Part shown: one piece after another, positions 1 through 6,965 of the stretch
Layout: every line of letters begins with the position of its first letter
Numbering within the stretch: position 1 is the stretch's first letter
Assembly: GCA_036560485.1 (NCBI GenBank)
Contig: DATBRC010000021.1
Coordinates: 1-20,869 of the forward strand
Length of the DNA: 20,869 bases
Direction of reading: 5' to 3'
From: DATBRC01 sp036560485
GTDB taxonomy: Bacteria > Pseudomonadota > Gammaproteobacteria > Burkholderiales > Burkholderiaceae_D
The notes under the pieces: model-generated
The model's database searches: none
The model's input: only the letters and a program-made list of their open reading frames with translations
Told to the model about the DNA's origin: nothing
Translations under genes and position numbers: made by a program

Positions 1-784
1 CGATCTGCTTTTGCAAGACGTCGCCGCTTAACCAGCGCCGTTGCCAGTGCGTGAAATCGGCATACTGGATCGGCAGCTCGGGCAGCGGCGACGGCAAGCC
101 TTGTGCATAAGCGGCATACAGGGCGGCTACTTCTTTTACCACGATACCAAGCGACCATACGTCCGAAATAATATGATGCAAATTCAAAAAAACAATATGC
201 TCGGTTGAATCAAGACGTATCAAACCGGCACGGATCAATGGGCCTGCAGTGAGATTGAAAGGTGCTTGCGCATCCTGCTGAAGCAGCCACTGTGCTTTGG
301 CATTGCGTTCACCGCGCGGCAGATCGGTTAAATCGGCGACCGGAAGTTGCAACGTTAACGAAGGTGCGATAACAGCGACCGGCTTACCGTCAACGGCAGT
401 AAAGGTAGAGCGCAATATTTCATGGCGGCGCACGATTTCGTTCAATGCACGTGTTAATGCGGATTCGTCGAGAAAGCCGTTCAGGCGCACAGCGGTTGGC
501 ATGTTGTAAAAAGCGCTGCCGGACGCCAGTTGATCGAGGAACCACAGGCGCTGCTGCGCAAAAGAAACTTCATATGCGGCGCCATCAGGCCGTCGTGCAA
601 TCGTTTGTTGATTTGCGCCACTTGATGCGAGGCAGGCGAGAATTTCCTGCTTGTTGTTTTTCAAATGTGCAAGCAGCTCGGCAGTCATGAAGCCTTTAGG
701 TGCCTTGCATTTGATATTGCCGTCGGCAATTTTCAATTCGATGGAATGAATCTTGAAAAAATCGATTAACTCGCGCGCATTCAT
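1..784 (-). CDS. NRPS subunit, N-terminal part (TubC docking + condensation domain), partial
   Basis: This is the first 261 residues of a non-ribosomal peptide synthetase; the gene runs off the left edge with no stop. Residues about 2-52 form a TubC-type N-terminal docking domain (ends near KQEILACL), which in this family receives the C-terminus of an upstream synthetase. A condensation domain follows, which joins an upstream carrier-bound acyl or peptide to the next amino acid. Visible motifs are SFAQQRLWFLDQL (74-86), RRHEILRSTF (119-128), the catalytic HHIISDVWS (203-211) and YADFTHWQ (241-248). The second His and the Asp of HHxxxD are present, but the Gly usual after the Asp is Val. ATG at 784 is preceded by AAAGGTTGAAGG. 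The methyltransferase gene ends 33 bp upstream on the same strand, so the two are probably cotranscribed. Substrate specificity cannot be told because the adenylation domain is outside the window. Confidence 0.93.
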   Translation of the reverse strand, partial: MNARELIDFFKIHSIELKIADGNIKCKAPKGFMTAELLAHLKNNKQEILACLASSGANQQTIARRPDGAAYEVSFAQQRLWFLDQLASGSAFYNMPTAVRLNGFLDESALTRALNEIVRRHEILRSTFTAVDGKPVAVIAPSLTLQLPVADLTDLPRGERNAKAQWLLQQDAQAPFNLTAGPLIRAGLIRLDSTEHIVFLNLHHIISDVWSLGIVVKEVAALYAAYAQGLPSPLPELPIQYADFTHWQRRWLSGDVLQKQI

Positions 785-817
785 CCTTCAACCTTTCAAG
801 GGCTTGAAGCGGATGCC

Positions 818-1408
818 TCAATAGAGAAACGGGATGAAGCGTTTGGTACGCTCCATGTATTGCCGATAAGGCGTGCCCATGGTGTCGAGCAATGCACGCT
901 CTTCTGCTGATACACGCACGGTATAGCTGTAGCAAGGGATCAAAAATAAAAACGCAACGCTAAGACAGTTACCTAATGCAACGCCGATTCCTGCCAATAT
1001 CAGCAATCCTGCCGTGTAAGAAGGATGCCGAATCCAGCGATATGGCCCATGTTGAATCAGCGGTTGATCGGGCGTGACCTTGATGGCCGCAGTAAAGTAT
1101 TGACCCAATGCCCTGAAACAGTAACGCCGCAAAACACCGCCGATGAACAGCATGACCGTTCCCGTCACACCCGCAATAAATTGATGCGGCATCGATGTCC
1201 AGGAAAATGCCGATACCGCGAATGCCGCAAGCATGGCCGCGTGATTGGCAACTGCGATCACGCGATAGGTGCCCGCGTCTTGCGCAGAAGAAGCAAATCC
1301 TATTGATTTTCGTGCAAGCAATGTTTCGGGAATCCAGACCCACGCAAAGACCAGCCAAAATGGAATTGCAAGCGGCAAATGAAAAATTTCTGGAATATGA
1401 AATTGCAT
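818..1408 (-). CDS. Isoprenylcysteine carboxyl methyltransferase-like membrane protein
   Basis: A 196-residue multi-pass membrane protein of the ICMT/PEMT-like methyltransferase superfamily, which uses S-adenosylmethionine to methylate membrane-embedded or lipidic substrates. The family signature lies in the C-terminal half: LGQYFTAAIK (101-110), GPYRWIRHPSYTAGLL (121-136) and the closing EERALLDTMGTPYRQY (169-184). Four or five hydrophobic segments are visible. ATG at 1408 is chosen because AGGAGA lies six bases upstream. A longer reading from 1474 adds a basic, non-hydrophobic stretch that does not fit the family. It is the first gene of a likely operon with the NRPS. Methylation of the peptide product, a lipid tail or a carboxylate is possible, but the substrate is not shown by sequence. 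Confidence 0.85.
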   Translation of the reverse strand: MQFHIPEIFHLPLAIPFWLVFAWVWIPETLLARKSIGFASSAQDAGTYRVIAVANHAAMLAAFAVSAFSWTSMPHQFIAGVTGTVMLFIGGVLRRYCFRALGQYFTAAIKVTPDQPLIQHGPYRWIRHPSYTAGLLILAGIGVALGNCLSVAFLFLIPCYSYTVRVSAEERALLDTMGTPYRQYMERTKRFIPFLY

Positions 1409-1701
1409 ATGACGTCTCCTGTGATCGAATGCGCAGAGAATGACGCAGCGAAGCGCTGCCATGGATCGGCGCAATCAAACTGATCTGTTTTTTTCACAGT
1501 AACATCTGGAAGATGAGGCGTACAACTAGCCCACAGGCTAGTGTACGCAGTGCCGCTGCTCCGGCAATATCCCTAGGACTTCCGCAAAACCGTCGCAGCC
1601 GTGTTGTCGCTCCTAGCCGTACCACTTGTACTGTCGTCGTCGCGACGCCTTGCTGCAACAATTTCGCGTAAGTCCTAATTCCAATGAAAAGGGGACATGG
1701 A
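1409..1701. promoter_or_regulatory. Divergent intergenic region with a strong hairpin (1518-1548)
   Basis: This 293-bp stretch separates the NRPS-side operon from the divergent CmlA-like gene and must hold promoters for both. It contains a 13-bp stem interrupted by one bulged A: GCGTAC plus ACTAGCC pairs with GGCTAGT plus GTACGC around the loop CACA. Neither side has a T-run, so it is not an evident terminator. An operator or an RNA leader structure is possible. No convincing -35/-10 pair was identified, and no coding sequence is supported here. Confidence 0.45.
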
Positions 1702-3300
1702 ATGGAGCAAGAACTCTTGTATTTAAGGCCGGATGTGCAAGTCGAACCACTGTTCGATTCATGGTATGCATGGCCTTATCTGATTGCGCCGGCAACGGCA
1801 GCAAAATATCTTGTGGAGCGTCATCTTCGGATCATGGATTCTTACATCTCCGCACCGCAATTCCATGCCAATGCCTTGAAAGATCCGAAAATGGTAGGAG
1901 GGCCATTTCTTGATTGCGGCGGTAAGCGTGTTGAAGAAATCAAGGCATTGCGAGATCGAACCAAGAAGGAGCGAAATAACCTGATCGAACTTTCCACGGC
2001 GCTGAGTAAATTGGAAAGAATATTGCGCGACGATGCCAAAGGGCTGTCGATGCAGCCGCTATATCAAAAGATTCCCGACCTGTTGAAAGGTTATGTGGAA
2101 CTGACGTATGACCTCAACAATCATCCGAATTACAGGTTGATCGAGCCATTGTTATACGGCAGTGAATATTATGATCGTTCTGCACAAAGTTTCATGCTGT
2201 CGTTGACCAAGGGCGACAGCCGCGCTTTTGTATTGAGTACGCCGCGACTGGAAGATGAAGAGTCTTTTCATTGGCGAATTCCATTCGATCATGAAAACGT
2301 CGATCAATTTTTTCAGCTCGAAAAAATACCGCAGCCGTGGCCAGCCATCAAGAAGATGTTAGGCATATGTGCGTACAAAGAATCATTGCTTCGTTCATTT
2401 TTCACTACGGAAAAGCCAAAAAGTTCTGAACCCTATCAAGGCACGGAAGCGCGATGGCGGTATTTCGGTCATGCGTGTGTGTTGATTGAAACCGCCGGAA
2501 CAAGCTTGTTGCTGGATCCGAGTGCCAGTTACACTTATCCCTGCGAAATGCCGCGTTATACCTATCAGGATTTTCCTGATCAAATTGATTATGTACTGAT
2601 CACGCACAATCATCAGGATCATGTTTTATTGGAGACTTTGATTCGATTGCGGCACAAGATCAAACGGATCGTTATCCCTAAAAGCGGGCGAAGCGGTTTG
2701 CAGGATCCTTCCCTGAAGCTGATATTGAAGGCATTAGGATTCAAAAATATTATTGAGCTGGATGACATGGAAACCATTCCGTTCGCAGCTGATTCCTTGT
2801 TTACTGGAATTCCTTTTCTCGGCGAACATGCCGACTTGAATATTCAAGCGAAAATTGCCTACCTCATTAATATCAATCGGAAAAGCATGTTGTTCGCTGC
2901 TGATTCATGTGTGTACGAACCCCGACTTTACGACCATATTTATCAGAAGGTTGGCTCGGTTGATACTTTGTTTATTGGCATGGAATGCGACGGCGCTCCA
3001 TTAAACTGGCTGTATGGTCCATTGATGTCGCGCCGACCTGATCGCGACATGGATCAGTCGCGTCGATTGAACGGCTCGGACTGTGAACAGGCAATGGCAA
3101 TGGTGAACCGTTTGCAAAGCAACCATGTCCATGTATATGCAATGGGCCAGGAACCATGGTTAAGCCATGTCATGGGACTTAAATACACATCCGATTCTCG
3201 GCCTATTGTTGAATCTAATCGATTGATTGAGATGTGCCGTGAGCGCTCCATCTCGGCCGAACGGTTATTTTTTAGTAGCGAGACATCCTTGAACTCTTAA
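1702..3300 (+). CDS. CmlA-like diiron beta-hydroxylase (metallo-beta-lactamase fold)
   Basis: A 532-residue protein with a long N-terminal domain and a C-terminal metallo-beta-lactamase fold. CmlA of chloramphenicol biosynthesis has the same size and plan; its diiron centre uses O2 to hydroxylate the beta-carbon of an amino acid held on an NRPS thiolation domain. The metal motif HNHQDH puts His302, His304, Asp306 and His307 almost where CmlA has them (305-310). GEHAD places Glu375 near CmlA Glu377, and FAADS places Asp401 near CmlA Asp403. The CmlA numbering is from memory. ATG at 1702 is chosen over 1684 because AAGGGGA sits six bases before it and the length then matches the family. Divergent placement from an NRPS gene supports a tailoring role. 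A plain hydrolase is less likely given the N-terminal domain. Confidence 0.85.
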   Translation: MEQELLYLRPDVQVEPLFDSWYAWPYLIAPATAAKYLVERHLRIMDSYISAPQFHANALKDPKMVGGPFLDCGGKRVEEIKALRDRTKKERNNLIELSTALSKLERILRDDAKGLSMQPLYQKIPDLLKGYVELTYDLNNHPNYRLIEPLLYGSEYYDRSAQSFMLSLTKGDSRAFVLSTPRLEDEESFHWRIPFDHENVDQFFQLEKIPQPWPAIKKMLGICAYKESLLRSFFTTEKPKSSEPYQGTEARWRYFGHACVLIETAGTSLLLDPSASYTYPCEMPRYTYQDFPDQIDYVLITHNHQDHVLLETLIRLRHKIKRIVIPKSGRSGLQDPSLKLILKALGFKNIIELDDMETIPFAADSLFTGIPFLGEHADLNIQAKIAYLININRKSMLFAADSCVYEPRLYDHIYQKVGSVDTLFIGMECDGAPLNWLYGPLMSRRPDRDMDQSRRLNGSDCEQAMAMVNRLQSNHVHVYAMGQEPWLSHVMGLKYTSDSRPIVESNRLIEMCRERSISAERLFFSSETSLNS

Positions 3301-3390
3301 ATTGCATTGTTACCATGTCCTATAAAATTAATAGGAAAAAGAAATAAATGTATGGAACTGCAATGCAGATCTCAAATCCAAATTGCGGAG

Positions 3391-3424
3391 CAAAATAAAA
3401 AGGCCCGCAGCGATGCGGGCCTTA
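3391..3424 (-). terminator. Rho-independent terminator reading leftward (tRNA-Asn terminator)
   Basis: A perfect 10-bp stem (AAGGCCCGCA at 3400-3409 with TGCGGGCCTT at 3414-3423, loop GCGA) is followed, on the minus strand, by a T-rich run. It lies just past the 3' end of the tRNA-Asn fragment on that strand, where the native terminator of the tRNA gene would be. It may also stop transcripts from the CmlA-like gene, although no clear T-run follows on the plus strand. Confidence 0.8.
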
Positions 3425-3431
3425 TGTATTC

Positions 3432-3476
3432 TGGCTCCCCGACCTGGACTCGAACCAGGGACCTGCGGATTAACAG
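3432..3476 (-). repeat. tRNA-Asn 3' fragment, left attachment-site copy (attL)
   Basis: These 45 bp are identical to 9455-9499. Read on the minus strand they are the 3' part of tRNA-Asn(GTT), from the anticodon loop (CTGTTAATCCGC) through the T-arm (GGTTCGAGTCC) to the acceptor end and CCA. The 5' half (D-arm and 5' acceptor strand) is missing: the sequence beyond 3476 is unrelated. A direct repeat starting inside the anticodon loop is the usual footprint of a tyrosine integrase that targets tRNA genes. Confidence 0.92.
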
Positions 3477-3545
3477 GGGCAGAAACATTTTATGAATCGT
3501 AATTAAATCAATGCCTTGCGACACACGGCAAATGAAAACAAAGCG

Positions 3546-3575
3546 TTAAAAAGCGATTTTGTAGTTTAAAAAGCG
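3546..3575 (+). repeat. Paired direct repeat TTAAAAAGCG inside the left end
   Basis: Two identical copies of TTAAAAAGCG (3546-3555 and 3566-3575) are spaced exactly 20 bp, two helical turns, about 70-100 bp inside attL. The position fits integrase arm-type or excisionase binding sites, which is an inference from location and spacing. The rest of 3477-3738 shows no supported gene. Confidence 0.4.
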
Positions 3576-3738
3576 GTATAAAGCTACGATTTCGCTACGT
3601 GCGGTAAATTCAGGTTGTATATTTGAGGCTGTTCGTACGCTTTCGGCGCAGGAAGTCTATGGGTACCGCGCTGGATATGGTGTAATAGGCGGCAATCGGC
3701 GGCGGCCATAGAAAAATGTTCCAGATAGCGGACATGAG

Positions 3739-4209
3739 ATGATTAAGATAGTTATAACTGCTGTGTGCTTCTTTTCGGCCTTCGGTGCCGCACATATATT
3801 GATTCCTACGGAAAGATATGTGACGTTCTATTTTGTTGCGGCGACTCTTCTAGCATTAGCATTTGGTCGTGATTTGCCAGATTCTTACCGGATTCAAAAA
3901 GATGGAATAGTTACGAACGGGATAGTACGGAATACCGATTGTGCAAATCACGGCCACATTACTTACGATTTTCAAGTAGGAAATCAATCGTATTCAAAAA
4001 CTGAGAGCGCGTCTATCGGCGGTTTAAACTGTAATGACATCCATGTAGGAATGGACGTTCCTGTGCGGTATCTCGCCACTTCGCCCGACCTATCTTTTTC
4101 CGGCAATGCACACCAACGATATTCTGAAAAACTTGAGATCGCTGTACTTGGCACATTTGGATTTCCGGCACTTATGCTGTTTTTTTATTTTCGAAAAATG
4201 CGTCAGTAA
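3739..4209 (+). CDS. Membrane protein with DUF3592-like extracytoplasmic segment
   Basis: A 156-residue protein with a hydrophobic N-terminus (about 1-42, probably two segments), a soluble middle and one C-terminal membrane helix (about 132-150). The middle part (IVTNGIVRNTDC, then ITYDFQVGNQSYSKT, then VGMDVPVRYLATSPDLSF) has the beta-rich pattern of DUF3592-type proteins, where a small domain sits between two membrane anchors. Function is unknown. It is the first gene of a row of small membrane proteins in the left half of the integrated element, and is followed at once by the first copy of the conserved palindromic element. The Shine-Dalgarno is weak, so the start is likely but not certain. 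Confidence 0.7.
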   Translation: MIKIVITAVCFFSAFGAAHILIPTERYVTFYFVAATLLALAFGRDLPDSYRIQKDGIVTNGIVRNTDCANHGHITYDFQVGNQSYSKTESASIGGLNCNDIHVGMDVPVRYLATSPDLSFSGNAHQRYSEKLEIAVLGTFGFPALMLFFYFRKMRQ

Positions 4210-4251
4210 CGGCACTTTTCGGTCATTCGAGATTCGCCTTCAAAGTGAACG
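4210..4251 (+). repeat. Conserved palindromic element, copy A
   Basis: The left block CGGCACTTTTCGGTC is followed 31 bases from its start by CAAAGTGAACG, so CACTTT can pair with AAAGTG. Related copies with the same geometry lie at 4902-4942 and 5458-5498, also after ORFs. This copy begins immediately after the stop of the preceding gene. Confidence 0.55.
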
Positions 4252-4328
4252 TTCGTTTATAAGGGAATATTGCTAGGAACAGAGAGACACAAAGAAGCAT
4301 AAAAATTATTAACTAGACGCACATAGAA

Positions 4329-4889
4329 ATGAGTAAATCTATGGATCAAGTCAGATCGACTTTAGCATCACCAACAATATTCAAATATGGAAAATGGAGA
4401 TTAGCGATAGCGTGGCCACTATTTGTGGCGATGGGTATCCTAACTATTTTCATGATTAACGAGCGATATGAATCTGCATCACGTGTCAGCATCAGTGGCG
4501 TAGTGATTTTTTCTATTCTTACGGTGTTTATTGGCTTTATTAGCGTGATCGCCACTCTTGGTTCGTTGGATATATTCATTGACGACCAGTGCATTTGCAG
4601 ACAACTTTTTTCGATGACGTTGCAAACAATCCGATGGGACAATATCCGGCTGATCACGGCATTTCCGGTGTCAGGCGGTCATGGTTATACAGCAAGAGCA
4701 TTCAATATATTTCCAATAATTAAACCGCGATTTGGATTGCAACCTTCGGGAAAAATATTTTTCGATGATAAGCTAGAAAATGCGCCTGAATTGGTCGATT
4801 TGCTAAACCACTATGTTTCAAAACATGGCATTAAGATTGAAATTCGAGATACGTTATTGGGAAACTTAACTTCAGCTACTCGCCTTTAA
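4329..4889 (+). CDS. Hypothetical two-helix membrane protein with PH-like C-terminal region
   Basis: A 186-residue protein. A short cytoplasmic N-terminus is followed by two membrane helices (about 27-43 and 58-80) and then a soluble region. The start of that region (LDIFIDDQCICRQLFSMTLQ, then IRWDNIRLI) resembles bacterial PH-like membrane-associated domains in pattern only. No catalytic motif is visible and function is unknown. ATG at 4329 has a weak ribosome-binding site; a second in-frame ATG at 4341 is an alternative. Base composition is AT-richer than the chromosomal genes at the window ends, as expected for element cargo. The second copy of the palindromic element follows 12 bp after the stop. 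Confidence 0.65.
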   Translation: MSKSMDQVRSTLASPTIFKYGKWRLAIAWPLFVAMGILTIFMINERYESASRVSISGVVIFSILTVFIGFISVIATLGSLDIFIDDQCICRQLFSMTLQTIRWDNIRLITAFPVSGGHGYTARAFNIFPIIKPRFGLQPSGKIFFDDKLENAPELVDLLNHYVSKHGIKIEIRDTLLGNLTSATRL

Positions 4890-4901
4890 GGCGGTTGAGT
4901 T

Positions 4902-4942
4902 CGGCACTTTGCGGTCAGATAAAATGCGCCACAAAGCGGTCG
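4902..4942 (+). repeat. Conserved palindromic element, copy B
   Basis: CGGCACTTTGCGGTC is followed, 30 bases from its start, by CAAAGCGGTCG. It shares arms and spacing with copies A and C and lies just downstream of the gene ending at 4889. Confidence 0.6.
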
Positions 4943-5018
4943 TAGCATCCAATAAATAGCAGCCTCTCGTACAGATTATTTTGGTAAACACCTTTGTTGA
5001 ACTCAAAATGAGGCACAG

Positions 5019-5327
5019 ATGAATTCGAATGAAAATGCACTAAATACACGAGAAATTGAAAAGCAAGAATTCTGGGGAACAACCAAAGCCTCTTTTTTTG
5101 CATCCTTCGGTTTTGCTCTCGGTGCACTTGGGTGCTTCATGGCCTTAGCGAAAAATATTGAATTCTTGAGCATATCAATGGTGTCAACTGCCGGAATTAT
5201 TTATGCATTAATTTTGAACTTTAGAAAAGGCCTTGATATTCGATGGAGGTTCATCAATTTCATGATCCATATCTTTTTTTTGATTTCTATCGGCACCGGG
5301 ATCGCGTATGTAATTTATAAAAAATAG
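5019..5327 (+). CDS. Small three-helix membrane protein, hypothetical
   Basis: A 102-residue protein with a charged N-terminus (MNSNENALNTREIEKQEF) and three hydrophobic segments (about 24-43, 47-66 and 78-99), ending in a basic YKK tail. ATG at 5019 has GAGG a few bases upstream, which supports the start. No known family is recognised. Size, position and composition match the other small membrane proteins of the element cargo. A possible role is in host-surface or phage interaction, but nothing in the sequence shows this. Confidence 0.65.
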   Translation: MNSNENALNTREIEKQEFWGTTKASFFASFGFALGALGCFMALAKNIEFLSISMVSTAGIIYALILNFRKGLDIRWRFINFMIHIFFLISIGTGIAYVIYKK

Positions 5328-5674
5328 TCGAGATTTGAGATAAAAAATTCTCCTTAGCCGACGACTTTCGACCCCAGCTGAACTCAAATATCGAACATTC
5401 ACTCTTTTGTTACGAGAATAACGGCAACAGGTTACGATATGTAAATTAGACGGCAAGCGGCACTTTACGGACCTTTCCGAATGTCCTACAAAGCGGCCAC
5501 ATTTAGCTTTCGGAAAACTTCCATGGTAAATTGGTATAAATAAACAGTAGAGCCTTGCAATCATGCTTGACGTGTCCAGCCCTATCTCGACTATCGGCAG
5601 GGGATCGCCGATCACAGTCTTCCGTCTATTAATCCAGTGGCGGCGACCCCGCTACATCTTCATTAGGACCCATT
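5328..5674. other. Intergenic stretch of element with palindromic copy C; no gene supported
   Basis: A 347-bp gap between two cargo genes. It holds the third palindromic element (5458-5498). A loose TATAAA-type -10 (TATAAATAAAC near 5534) could serve the gene at 5675. No open frame here has a good start site and protein-like composition. Confidence 0.4.
5458..5498 (+). repeat. Conserved palindromic element, copy C
   Basis: CGGCACTTTACGGAC is followed, 31 bases from its start, by CAAAGCGGCC. It has the same two blocks and spacing as the copies at 4210 and 4902, here 130 bp after the preceding stop. Confidence 0.6.
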
Positions 5675-6160
5675 ATGAAACGCGTAGCGATAGTTTTTGC
5701 AATTGCTTTTTCCCTCGCTATTTCAACCGGCGCTGGGTTTTGGTTTGGCGTTCGTGAAGGATGGAGCCTTGCTGGGATGGCTGACTCCATCCCACGAGGT
5801 GCGCTTTCTGCTGCCTTACTCGAATCTCTCGAATCCGGGAAGACCGATTTTGTCATTAGTACTCTCGAATCTGATGTGGATAATGGACTACTGTGGTCTC
5901 ACGAACTGGGAAAATCGAGAACTGCTGGTTACCTCGACTCGGTTTGGGGGCTTTACTCATTTCCACAACATGACGAAGACGTTATTCGGCTCGCGAAGTA
6001 TCGAAAGGCGCATGTGTCCCCGTACAGGGGCTTGTTGCTTGAGCCGCCTCCTCTGTCGGCAAGCGCGGAAGACCACGATCTGCACAAGCAGCTGATCCAG
6101 ATCGGCGAAGACAACGACGTGGTCATAACCAAAATGGTTCAACGTTACGGAGATCGCTAA
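5675..6160 (+). CDS. Hypothetical membrane-anchored or exported protein
   Basis: A 161-residue protein beginning with a basic residue and a hydrophobic helix (about 4-26, ending near FWFGVREGW), so it is probably a single-anchor or exported protein. The rest is polar and largely helical, with no Cys pair and no motif I recognise. ATG at 5675 has TAGGA six bases upstream. It is the last intact gene of the element's left half and is followed by the split Cys-rich gene. Function is unknown. Confidence 0.65.
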   Translation: MKRVAIVFAIAFSLAISTGAGFWFGVREGWSLAGMADSIPRGALSAALLESLESGKTDFVISTLESDVDNGLLWSHELGKSRTAGYLDSVWGLYSFPQHDEDVIRLAKYRKAHVSPYRGLLLEPPPLSASAEDHDLHKQLIQIGEDNDVVITKMVQRYGDR

Positions 6161-6188
6161 CGTGCTAGCGTCACTCGGAATGTAAGGA

Positions 6189-6488
6189 ATGCCCATAGCA
6201 TATAAGAAGTCCCTTACTACAATCTGCGGGGCTCATGGTACACGTACAGCTGCAGTTGTTTGCGGCCATAGGCTGCAATCAAAGGAGCAAGTTCTAGACT
6301 TTGTAGAGAACAGTTCAGACCCGGGCGACCTGCAAGCTTGGTGCGATGAGTGTGAATAGATGTTCCTGCACGAACAAGAGATGACCGAAAAGTTTCTGAA
6401 GTTCAATGACATGAGCGTTGTGTGTGACTTTTGCTATGCACGATTAAAAGAACGGCATACCAAGCCTGAACGTCCGCTTTTCAACTAG
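6189..6488 (+). pseudogene. Small Cys-rich (zinc-binding type) gene split by an in-frame TAG
   Basis: One reading frame gives 56 codons ending in WCDECE, then TAG at 6357-6359, then directly ATG and 42 more codons in the same frame ending at 6488. The two halves complement each other: the first has CGAHG, VVCGH and WCDEC, the second has VVCDFCYARLKERH. This looks like a single small zinc-ribbon-like protein of a type often seen as 'hypothetical' in proteobacteria (family recognition from memory). The amber codon makes it a probable pseudogene of about 99 codons. Alternatives are two separately translated pieces (ATG follows the stop at once), amber suppression or a sequencing error. The first half also lacks a well-spaced Shine-Dalgarno. 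Confidence 0.6.
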
Positions 6489-6965
6489 TACTACTTCCGC
6501 TTTGGGCACGGATCTGCCAGTCGTCCGTGTTTAACAATATTTAATTCGCTTCCACATGTAAGCCAAATGCCGACGGCTGATATTGGCAAAGGGGGCAGTC
6601 GGCACGGCAAAGCCGGAATGGCCGATTCGACCGCATGGGCGAACCCCCGTTGATCCGTGGTGCGCCTCCAGCGCACCAATCTCATCGATGCAATACGTAA
6701 TACCTGCATTGAGGTTGCCATTTGTTGCACTGCATGTTGACAACGGATTACAAACATTGATAGTGTTGAACCTAAGACGTGACCAGCGGTCGCGGACACG
6801 TCTTGGGACAGGTACTAAGTGAGGTATATATCGTAGCGATATAAAAGCATGCGACCTCCGCCCAGTCAAAGGGAAGCGACATCAAAACATCCGATAAATC
6901 GGCGTTGATGTCGCTTTTTATTTTGCGCTCTCAGCGTCATTCAATTCTTTGACTTGGGAGCGATC
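6489..6965 (+). other. Structured non-coding region upstream of rep (candidate replication origin)
   Basis: No supported gene. Four strong inverted repeats follow one another. 6658-6678 is TGGTGCGC/GCGCACCA with loop CTCCA. 6771-6807 is an 11-bp stem centred on AAGACGTG/CACGTCTT. 6827-6843 is TATATCG/CGATATA with loop TAG. 6874-6916 is AAGCGACATCAA/TTGATGTCGCTT with a nested CCGAT/ATCGG. Filamentous phages and rolling-circle replicons keep their double- and single-strand origins as hairpins beside the replication gene, so an origin is the natural reading, but no nick site was identified. Confidence 0.5.
6874..6921 (+). terminator. Hairpin with T-run upstream of rep
   Basis: A perfect 12-bp stem (6874-6885 with 6905-6916) runs into TTTATTTT on the plus strand. 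It can stop transcripts entering from the left genes, or belong to the origin structure described for 6489-6965. The replication gene starts 50 bp downstream. Confidence 0.65.

Noticed and set aside
969..1478. Cys-rich open frame on the minus strand overlapping the methyltransferase
   Set aside because: It lies in another frame of a well-supported gene, has no ribosome site, and its many Cys and Arg residues are typical of out-of-frame translation.
4864..4900. Possible integron attC site (ACTTAAC ... GTTGAGT) around the end of the second cargo gene
   Set aside because: The 7-bp ends fit the attC consensus, but the unit is only 37 bp, the other cargo genes lack matching ends, and no integron integrase is present.
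5697..6095. Second open frame overlapping the exported protein gene at 5675
   Set aside because: It has no ribosome site and a low-quality amino-acid pattern; the 5675 frame has a good start and an N-terminal membrane helix.
6491..6869. Two overlapping minus-strand open frames upstream of rep
   Set aside because: No ribosome sites and no recognisable motifs; they run through the hairpin series, which is better explained as non-coding.
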